Shown here piece after piece: positions 57,201-64,000 of a stretch of 64,000 nucleotides of DNA (positions within the stretch are counted from its first letter, which is position 1; each line of letters opens with the position of its first letter). Both the position numbers and the translations under genes were made by a program. Source of the DNA: Verrucomicrobium sp. (GTDB lineage: Bacteria > Verrucomicrobiota > Verrucomicrobiia > Methylacidiphilales > GAS474); NCBI GenBank assembly GCA_028283855.1, contig JAPWJX010000003.1:124001-188000 (forward strand), given 5' to 3'. The notes below the pieces were generated by a model. It saw only the letters and a list, made by a program, of their open reading frames with translations. It was not told the DNA's origin and ran no database searches.

Positions 57201-58292
57201 ATGATCGTCGGCATCCCCAAGGAAATTAAAGATCAGGAACACCGCGTCGCCCTCCTCCCCTCCGGGGCCTACGCCCTGGCCAAGCGCCACACCGTGCTGG
57301 TGGAAAAGGGAGCAGGGGCCGGCATCGGCTGCTCCGACGACGATTACCGCCGCGCCGGCGCGGAAATCGTGGAAAAGCACGAGGAGATCTTCGCCCGCGC
57401 CGACCTGATCGCCAAGGTCAAGGAGCCCCTGGCCTCCGAGACGCCGCTCCTGCGCAAGGGGCAGATCCTCTTCACCTACCTTCACCTGGCCGCCAGCAAG
57501 CCGCTGACGGAGGCGCTCATGGCCGCGGGGGTCACCGCCATCGCCTACGAGTCGGTGGAGGTCAACCGCCGCCTGCCCCTCCTGGAGCCGATGAGCGAGA
57601 TCGCCGGGCGGATGTCGATCCTGGTCGGCGGCTACTTCCTGGCCAAGCACCAGGGCGGCCAGGGCGTGCTGCTGGGCGGCGTGCCGGGCGTGCTGCCCGG
57701 GCGCATTGTGGTCGTCGGCGGCGGCACGGCGGGCGTCAACGCCGCGCGCATGGCCACCGGCCTGGGCGCCGATGTGACGATCCTGGAAGTCGACCTGGAA
57801 CGGATGCGCTTTTTGGACATCACCATGAACGCCTCCACCCTTTATTCGAGCGAGGCCAACCTGCTGGAACTCCTCCCCCACACCGACCTGCTCATCGGCG
57901 CCGTCCTGGTGCCCGGCGCCAAGGCGCCGAAGCTGGTCACCCGGCAGATGCTCCGCCTCATGAAGCCGGGCAGCGTCTTCGTCGACATCGCCATCGACCA
58001 GGGCGGCTGCGCGGAGACTTCCCGCCCCACCACGCACACCGATCCCGTCTACACGGAAGAGGGCGTCCTTCACTACTGCGTGGCGAACATGCCGGGCGCT
58101 TACGCCCGCACCGCCACCCAGGCCCTGACCAACGCCACCTTCCCCTACCTGGAGACGCTGGCCGACCTGCCGCTGGCGGAGGCCTTTGCCCGCCGCCCCG
58201 CGCTCCAGACCGGCGTGAACGTGAAGGACGGGCGGGTCACCCACCGCGCGGTGGCGGAGGCTCACGGGCTTCCTTGCGCTTCCGCGGCCTGA
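57201..58292 (+). CDS. ald: alanine dehydrogenase
   Basis: 363 aa NAD-dependent enzyme interconverting alanine and pyruvate plus ammonia. Has [20 protein letters not shown] and [20 protein letters not shown] near the start, [29 protein letters not shown] (NAD-binding), [15 protein letters not shown] and [20 protein letters not shown]. Normal length for the family. Stand-alone gene with its own start region. Confidence 0.94.
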   Translation: MIVGIPKEIKDQEHRVALLPSGAYALAKRHTVLVEKGAGAGIGCSDDDYRRAGAEIVEKHEEIFARADLIAKVKEPLASETPLLRKGQILFTYLHLAASKPLTEALMAAGVTAIAYESVEVNRRLPLLEPMSEIAGRMSILVGGYFLAKHQGGQGVLLGGVPGVLPGRIVVVGGGTAGVNAARMATGLGADVTILEVDLERMRFLDITMNASTLYSSEANLLELLPHTDLLIGAVLVPGAKAPKLVTRQMLRLMKPGSVFVDIAIDQGGCAETSRPTTHTDPVYTEEGVLHYCVANMPGAYARTATQALTNATFPYLETLADLPLAEAFARRPALQTGVNVKDGRVTHRAVAEAHGLPCASAA

Positions 58293-58308
58293 TTTATCGG
58301 CAGTCCGG

Positions 58309-58338
58309 TTGCGGAACGCACGGTCCTGTGCGTTATTG
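58309..58338 (+). promoter_or_regulatory. promoter of the BamE-like lipoprotein gene
   Basis: -35 TTGCGG (58309-58314), 18-base spacer, -10 TTATTG (58333-58338). An AACGCAC/GTGCGTT hairpin (58315-58334) occupies the spacer: possibly an operator, or the ald terminator. Leader of about 50 bases with a GAAAGGAA Shine-Dalgarno. Confidence 0.5.
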
Positions 58339-58395
58339 ACACACGGGGCCCGCTTGAGGGCGCCGCCAACGACAACCACCACGAAAGGAACTGCC

Positions 58396-58686
58396 ATGAA
58401 GACCCTCAAAGCCGCGCTCTGCGCCCTCGTCACCGTAGCCCTCGTCGCCTGCGGCGGCGGCTCTCCCCTGACCCTCACCCAGGCCAACCTGGACAAAATC
58501 CACGACGACATGACCCCCGCCGAGGTGAAGGCGATCCTGGGCAGCCCGACCGACTCCAAGAGCGAGCCGATCCCCGTCGTCGGCGGCACGCAGACCACCT
58601 ACGTCTACCGCAACGACAAGTCGGAGGCGAAGATCATCTTCAAGAACGACCAGGTGAAGGGCAAGGAAGGCTCCTTCAGCAACTAG
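58396..58686 (+). CDS. BamE/SmpA-like outer-membrane lipoprotein
   Basis: 96 aa. Signal peptide with lipobox LVAC, then a SmpA/OmlA-like domain: LDKIHDDMTPAEVKAILGSP, a TTYVYRNDKSEAKIIFKNDQ beta hairpin and a short tail. BamE-like proteins help insert outer-membrane proteins; the family also includes many unassigned small lipoproteins. GAAAGGAA ribosome site 5 bases before ATG. Possibly stress-controlled through its TTGCG promoter. Confidence 0.78.
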   Translation: MKTLKAALCALVTVALVACGGGSPLTLTQANLDKIHDDMTPAEVKAILGSPTDSKSEPIPVVGGTQTTYVYRNDKSEAKIIFKNDQVKGKEGSFSN

Positions 58687-58699
58687 GCCCTTTGGATAA

Positions 58700-58724
58700 G
58701 GGGCCGCCTCCGCCGGGCGGCCCC
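58700..58724 (+). terminator. hairpin after the BamE-like gene
   Basis: GGGGCCGCC (58700-58708) and GGCGGCCCC (58716-58724), perfect 9-bp stem with a 7-base loop; followed by CTCC rather than a T-run, so weak as an intrinsic terminator. Confidence 0.5.
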
Positions 58725-58750
58725 TCTCCACCCCCCACCCTCCCCCCCTT

Positions 58751-59200
58751 ATGAGCGACAAAGTCACCCGCGAAAAACTAATCAAACTCCTCAACGAGGA
58801 CCTGGCACGCGAGTACCAGGCCATCATCGCCTACATCGTCTATGCGCAGACGATGAAGGGCGCGGCCTACACCGCCATTGCCAACGAATTGAAAGTCCAC
58901 GCTTCCGAGGAACTCAACCACGCCCTGCTCATCGCCAAGCAGGTCGACTACCTGGGCGGCACCCCCGTCACGGAGCCGAAGGAAGTGAAGATCTCCGACA
59001 AGGCGGAGGACATGCTCCGCTTCGACCTGGAGAACGAGAAGGAAACCATCCTCAACTACCGCCAGCGCATCCGGCAGGCGGAGGCGCTCGGGGAATTCGC
59101 CCTGAGCGAGGTGCTGCGCACCATCATCGCCCAGGAGCAGGAGCACCTGACCGACCTGGCCGACGCCTTGGGCATCGATCCGCCCCGGCTGGAAGACTGA
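58751..59200 (+). CDS. ferritin-like/bacterioferritin-type protein
   Basis: 149 aa four-helix bundle. EDLAREYQAIIAYIVYAQTM, IANELKVHASEELNHALLIA (E-x-x-H iron-site pattern), DLENEKETILNYRQRIRQA and IIAQEQEHLTDLADALGID supply the expected Glu/His ligands of a di-iron centre. No haem Met is obvious. Probably stores iron or limits peroxide damage. Stand-alone gene with its own terminator. Confidence 0.85.
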   Translation: MSDKVTREKLIKLLNEDLAREYQAIIAYIVYAQTMKGAAYTAIANELKVHASEELNHALLIAKQVDYLGGTPVTEPKEVKISDKAEDMLRFDLENEKETILNYRQRIRQAEALGEFALSEVLRTIIAQEQEHLTDLADALGIDPPRLED

Positions 59201-59207
59201 CCCCGCT

Positions 59208-59243
59208 TTGGAGAGAGCGGAGAAATCCCCCCGCTCTCTCCAA
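59208..59243 (+). terminator. terminator after the ferritin-like gene
   Basis: TTGGAGAGAGCGG (59208-59220), CCGCTCTCTCCAA (59231-59243): perfect 13-bp stem, 10-base loop. No T-run directly after it, although a CTTTTCCCC stretch follows about 10 bases on. Confidence 0.75.
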
Positions 59244-59298
59244 GGCCCAAGCTTTTCCCCTTTCTCTTAGCCGGCGTTGGCCCTAGAGCCTGTTAGGC

Positions 59299-60414
59299 AT
59301 GAGCTGGCTCCACTCGCTCTTCTCCACGCGGGGATTCATGCCCCACGGGTGCTGCTACCGCTGGGACGCGGCGGTCATCTGGATCCACGTCATCTCCGAC
59401 GCGCTCATCGCGCTGGCCTACTACTCGATCCCGCTCACGCTCATCTTCTTTGTCCGGCGGCGGAAGGACCTGGCCTTTGGCTGGATCTATCTCTGCTTCG
59501 CCGTGTTCATCGTGGCCTGCGGCACGACGCACGTGATGGAGATCGTCAACGTCTGGCACCCCGTCTACTGGCTGGCGGGCGGCATCAAGGCGGTCACCGC
59601 CCTGGCCTCCCTGGTCACCGCCTATCTCCTGGTCCGCCTGATCCCCAGCGCCCTGGCCATCCCCAGCCCGGGCCAGCTCCACCAGGCCAACCGCCAGCTC
59701 CGGCGGCAGGCCCACCTCCTGGAGCGGACGAACCGGGAGCTGGAGGCCTTCAGCTACTCCGTCTCCCACGACCTGCGCGCCCCGCTGCGGAACATCCACG
59801 GCTTCGCGGAAATCCTTCAGCAAGAGTCGGGCGCGGCGCTGCCGGAGAGTTCCCGCGCCTACCTGGGCCGCATCATTTCCTCCAGCCAGCGGATGAGCGT
59901 GCTGATCGACGACCTCCTGGCCTTCTCCCGCATGGGCGCGGCGGAGCTGCACCGCGTGCCGGTCGACTGCGACGCCCTGGCCCGCGAGGTGGCCGCCGAA
60001 ATCGCCGAGCGGGAGGGGGAGGGCCGCAACCTGGAATGGCGCATCGCCTCCCTGCCCCGCGTGACGGCGGACCCGGCGCTGCTGCGGCAGGTCTGGATCA
60101 ATCTTTTGGGAAACGCCGTCAAATACACCGGGGACCGGAACCCCGCCCGCGTCGAGGTGAGCTGCGTGGAGCAGGACCGCTTCCACGAGTTCTGCGTGCG
60201 GGACAACGGGGTCGGCTTCGACATGGGCCACGCCGGGCGCCTTTTCCAGATTTTCGAGCGGCTGCCGGAAGGAATCGCCTTCGAAGGGACCGGCGTCGGC
60301 CTGGCCAACGTGCGCCGCATCGTGGAACGGCACGGCGGGCAGGTCCGCGCGGAGGGAGTCCCGGGGCAGGGCGCGGCGTTCTACTTCACCCTGCCGAAGC
60401 AGGAGGAGGCGTAG
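59299..60414 (+). CDS. ethylene-receptor-like histidine kinase
   Basis: 371 aa. The N-terminal three-helix domain resembles plant ETR1: ISDALIALAYYSIPLTLIFF (D34, Y41), then IVACGTTHVMEI with the Cu(I)-binding C74 and H78, and a third helix with YLLVRLIPSALAIPS. The D-Y-C-H spacing equals ETR1's (D25, Y32, C65, H69). No GAF follows; a short coiled coil (RTNRELEAFSY) leads into the kinase with SVSHDLRAPLRNIHGF (H157), NLLGNAVKYTGDRN, DNGVGFD and GTGVGLANVRRIVERHGG. Possible ethylene sensing via copper; no response regulator is adjacent. The 3' end overlaps the convergent GT2 gene by 29 bases. Confidence 0.83.
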   Translation: MSWLHSLFSTRGFMPHGCCYRWDAAVIWIHVISDALIALAYYSIPLTLIFFVRRRKDLAFGWIYLCFAVFIVACGTTHVMEIVNVWHPVYWLAGGIKAVTALASLVTAYLLVRLIPSALAIPSPGQLHQANRQLRRQAHLLERTNRELEAFSYSVSHDLRAPLRNIHGFAEILQQESGAALPESSRAYLGRIISSSQRMSVLIDDLLAFSRMGAAELHRVPVDCDALAREVAAEIAEREGEGRNLEWRIASLPRVTADPALLRQVWINLLGNAVKYTGDRNPARVEVSCVEQDRFHEFCVRDNGVGFDMGHAGRLFQIFERLPEGIAFEGTGVGLANVRRIVERHGGQVRAEGVPGQGAAFYFTLPKQEEA

Positions 60415-61651
60415 CCAGGATCACGGCGGTCCGCTTGAGAATCTCGTAATAGTCCTGCGGGCCGGGCTCGCGGGATTCCCGGAAGGCCTCCACCACCATG
60501 CGGGCCACCATGTCCAGCGGGTCGAGGCGCAGGAGGGTCTTGGCCAGGGCGATGGCGGGCATCGCCTCCCCCAGCTCGATGTAGTGAAGCGCCAGGCACC
60601 GCTGGAGGAGGAGGGTCTCCCCCGCCTCCCGCATCAGCTCCAAGAGGAAGGCGACGGCCTCCCCCCGCCGGTCCAGGACGCGCAGGAGGGCGGCCCATTC
60701 CAAAAGGTGGTGCATGTTCCAGTGGTCCCGCCCCCTCTCCTCATAGGAGGCCAGGCGCTCCGTGAAGAGGGCGCGCCGCGCGGCGGCGTCCAGCTCCCGC
60801 ACCGCGCGGCGGCCGGGGCCCGGCGCGGGGACGGCCCGGACGCGGGACGGGGTGTAGAGGGGGATGAAGCGGTTCTCATAGCCGAAGCGGTTGCGGGAAA
60901 AGAGGCCCCCCATGCCCAGGTTCCGCTGCCGGGAGGCGTCCTTGGCCGCGCGGTATCCGGCGGCGTGCACCTCCTCCATCCCGTCGGTGGCGGCGTTCGT
61001 CACCGGGTCGATGCGCGGGCCGCGTCCGGCGGGCAGATGGAGGCCGACAAACTCGTCTTCCAGGTAGTAGGATTGCAAGCCCGCGCAGCGGATGCGCCAG
61101 CCGAAGTCGGTGTCTTCCTCCCCGTAGAGGCCGTAGTCCTCGCACCACATGCCGAAGGTCTCCGCCGCGCCGGCGGGAACAAGGACGCAGGCGCCGCCCA
61201 GATGGAGCCGCCCCTCCGGCAGGGTGCGGTAGGCGTGGCCCTGTTCCCGGGTCACAGGGAAGATCCCCGTGTCGGCCTCGAAGTTGTAGCCCCACATCGG
61301 CACGGCGGGGAAAGCCAGGGAGGCGGCAACCAGGTCCCCGAGCCATTCCGGCTTCTGGAGGACGATGTCGTTGTCCAGCTTCACGTAGAAGGCGGCGTCC
61401 GGCACGGCCTGCCAGGCCAGGTTCGCCGCCCGGGCGACGCCGACATTCTCCGGCAGGAGGAGCAGCTCGTCGACGAGGCCCTGCTCCTTCAGGGAAAGGA
61501 GGTATTCGGGCGTGCCGTCAGAGCTGGCGTTATCCACGACGGTCAGGACGAAGGGGTGGCGCGTGACCACCCGGAGGGCCTCCAGGCACTGGCGGGTGAA
61601 GTCGAGCCGGTTATAGGTGACCACCCCGATGTTGACCTTTGGCTCCGGCAC
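60386..61651 (-). CDS. GT2-family glycosyltransferase with helical tail
   Basis: 421 aa. GT2 fold: VNIGVVTYNRLDFTRQCLEA, VDNASSDGTPEYL and KLDNDIVL (DxD-like) in the GT-A core, with GEEDTDFGWRIRCAG as the catalytic region. From about residue 290 comes a helical, TPR-like C-terminal part (YEERGRDHWNMHHLLEWAAL, LALHYIELGEAMPAIALAKT). Envelope polysaccharide or LPS glycan synthesis is likely. GTG at 61651. Confidence 0.85.
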   Translation of the reverse strand: MPEPKVNIGVVTYNRLDFTRQCLEALRVVTRHPFVLTVVDNASSDGTPEYLLSLKEQGLVDELLLLPENVGVARAANLAWQAVPDAAFYVKLDNDIVLQKPEWLGDLVAASLAFPAVPMWGYNFEADTGIFPVTREQGHAYRTLPEGRLHLGGACVLVPAGAAETFGMWCEDYGLYGEEDTDFGWRIRCAGLQSYYLEDEFVGLHLPAGRGPRIDPVTNAATDGMEEVHAAGYRAAKDASRQRNLGMGGLFSRNRFGYENRFIPLYTPSRVRAVPAPGPGRRAVRELDAAARRALFTERLASYEERGRDHWNMHHLLEWAALLRVLDRRGEAVAFLLELMREAGETLLLQRCLALHYIELGEAMPAIALAKTLLRLDPLDMVARMVVEAFRESREPGPQDYYEILKRTAVILATPPPASAG

Positions 61652-61756
61652 GCTGGGGAGAAAATCTACCGCCTTAAGCGCCTTAAGCGCAAATAGAGAA
61701 GTCCCGAGAAAATAGAGCTAAGGTGCGCGGCCCGGGACGTCGATGTCTTTAGTAGC

Positions 61757-61969
61757 ATGGATGCTTTAACTCGCCTTTATTGGGAAATCGAAGGATACCG
61801 CGACCTGGGAATGTGGGAGGAATTCCAGGGCCTCCTGGAGAGCCTCTTCTCCGACGTGCCGGAACAGCCGCAGCTGCTCGGCATCCTGGTGACGCTCGGG
61901 GTGGCGGTCGAATTCGCCGGCCGCGGCAGCCAACTCCGCCCCGCCCACGCCGCCCAGCGCGCCGCTTAA
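61757..61969 (+). CDS. small helical protein, 70 aa
   Basis: Not recognised. MDALTRLYWEIEGYRDLGMW then EEFQGLLESLFSDVPEQPQL: two amphipathic helices, the second half resembling a TPR pair, with a hydrophobic C-terminal stretch VTLGVAVEFAG. Preceded by a 73-base gap with hairpins CTCCTTT/AAAGGAG and GCCGC/GCGGC downstream. Moderate confidence that it is translated. Confidence 0.45.
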   Translation: MDALTRLYWEIEGYRDLGMWEEFQGLLESLFSDVPEQPQLLGILVTLGVAVEFAGRGSQLRPAHAAQRAA

Positions 61970-62042
61970 AAAAGCGGGCCCTCTCCTTTAAAAAAGGAGC
62001 GGATTAGGTTGCGCAACGCCGCAAAGCGGCTAGGTTGACCGG

Positions 62043-62696
62043 ATGCGTAAGTCTTTCTACCTGGCCCTGGCTCTCGCCGCCGGCCTCATTCTGAGCGCCC
62101 ACGCGGGCGACGATTCCAAGGTTCTGGCCACCCAGACCTCCAACGAGCGGATGGACGGCTTCTTTGCCGGCGTCCAGGGCGGCGCCGACTTCTCCGGCGA
62201 CATCCACACCAGCACCGGTGCCGACATCAGCAGCAACACCCTGGCCCTGGGCGGTATCAAGGGCGGCTACGTCTGGAACCGTCTCCCCATCCTCAACTGG
62301 AAGAACTTCACCAACCGCATCGAACTGGAAGCCGACTGGAGCGGCGACCACCGCGCCCTGGGCGCCACGGGCTTCAGCCAGAACAACGCCATCGTCCTCA
62401 TCAACCAGTCGGTCGGCTACCAGATCGGCAAGTTTGAGCCCTACGTCGGCGGTTCCGTCGGCTTCATCAACACCTGGGTGAGCGGCGGCGGCTTCGGCAA
62501 CTCCTCCGACATCTCCCTGGCCTACGGCCCCCTGGCCGGTCTGCGCTACAATATCGACGCCCACTGGCAGGTCTACGGCGAGTACAAGTATCTCTTCAGC
62601 GACGACAAGAGCTACTCGTCCTCCACCGGCGCCACGATCAACACCCACACCGGCCACGACCAGCTCGCCACGGCCGGCGTGAGCTACTTCTTCTAA
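62043..62696 (+). CDS. outer-membrane beta-barrel protein
   Basis: 217 aa, signal peptide (ending ILSAHA), then alternating hydrophobic-polar strands in FFAGVQGGADFSGDIH, IELEADWSGDHRA, YQIGKFEPYVGGSVGFINTW, LAGLRYNIDAHWQVYGEYKY and GVSYFF. The terminal Phe is the BAM recognition signature. Eight-strand OmpA/OmpX-like barrel likely. Followed by a strong terminator. Confidence 0.83.
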   Translation: MRKSFYLALALAAGLILSAHAGDDSKVLATQTSNERMDGFFAGVQGGADFSGDIHTSTGADISSNTLALGGIKGGYVWNRLPILNWKNFTNRIELEADWSGDHRALGATGFSQNNAIVLINQSVGYQIGKFEPYVGGSVGFINTWVSGGGFGNSSDISLAYGPLAGLRYNIDAHWQVYGEYKYLFSDDKSYSSSTGATINTHTGHDQLATAGVSYFF

Positions 62697-62716
62697 GCCG
62701 ATCCCCGAATCGAGCT

Positions 62717-62758
62717 AGCCCCAGACTGCCCTTTGCGGCAGCCTGGGGCTTCTTTTTT
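62717..62758 (+). terminator. terminator after the beta-barrel gene
   Basis: AGCCCCAGACTGCC (62717-62730), loop CTTTGC, GGCAGCCTGGGGCT (62737-62750) with one mismatch, then TTCTTTTTT. The ABC-F ATG begins two bases after the T-run. Confidence 0.88.
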
Positions 62759-62760
62759 CC

Positions 62761-64000
<1,240 letters not shown>

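Noticed and set aside
61671-61690. Tandem GCCTTAAGC repeat before the GT2 start
   Set aside because: Only two 9-base units and a short AT/GC mix; too small to call a functional repeat or iteron.

Overview
This window is high-GC, densely packed chromosomal DNA. I infer a Gram-negative member of the PVC superphylum, most likely Verrucomicrobiota. The evidence is lipid A and LPS genes (lpxK, two family 9 heptosyltransferases), a beta-barrel outer-membrane protein, a lipoprotein-sorting-like protein, futalosine-route menaquinone genes (mqnA, mqnC), a fused SecDF, a DUF5069 protein, a lysine-rich histone H1-like peptide, and many starts without a Shine-Dalgarno sequence. No 16S gene or ribosomal marker is present, so this placement is inference. 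There is no prophage, integrase, transposase or CRISPR array.

Layout. 1-5345 (minus): envelope block of murJ (partial), waaF, lpxK and a PotD-like lipoprotein with 4-base overlaps, then a 159-bp inverted-repeat element, a frameshifted glycosyltransferase and a LolA-like protein. 5399-19504 (plus): GT39 transferase, tgt-yajC-secDF-recJ-mqnA-mqnC-EamA as a near-continuous operon, a beta-helix protein and carB. 19518-24334: a patch of unrecognised short genes, a phosphopantetheinyl transferase, a DUF5069 protein and a PhoR/PhoB-like two-component pair. 24466-30537: gyrB, the histone-like peptide, ExbB-ExbD-ExbD and two DUF4142 proteins. 30632-33623: frameshifted bioA, tRNA-Val, a secreted Cys/His/Asp protein and a protein built from homing-endonuclease-associated repeats. 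33812-43314: heptosyltransferase, His-tailed beta-helix protein, phosphoesterase, ABC exporter genes, acylphosphatase, polysaccharide deacetylase, DUF2934, dus, CHASE2 and Dabb proteins. 43359-49606 (minus): rsmA, a degenerate alkaline phosphatase, an HD protein, Ppx/GppA and clpB. 49696-64000: UraD-like, phosphodiesterase, TIM-barrel protein, two M3-type peptidases, ald, a BamE-like lipoprotein, a ferritin-like protein, an ethylene-receptor-like kinase, GT2, an OMP and an ABC-F protein (partial).

The observations I rate highest are these. (1) A 13-bp motif, AATAGCCGAATTA, sits directly in front of four unrelated-looking orphan genes in the same orientation, suggesting a regulon. (2) Several genes have a sigma70-like -10 box only 5-6 bases before the ATG, implying leaderless mRNAs. 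(3) A histidine kinase has an ethylene-receptor-type sensor with the Asp/Tyr and Cys/His copper-site residues at ETR1 spacing. (4) An M3-like peptidase carries HEILGH (an HExxxH motif like that of M49) beside a paralogue with normal HExxH. (5) A membrane-anchored alkaline-phosphatase-fold protein has lost its nucleophile and metal ligands. No stretch longer than 300 bases lacks a gene. I found no single large undescribed multi-gene system; the motif-linked orphan genes are the best lead.
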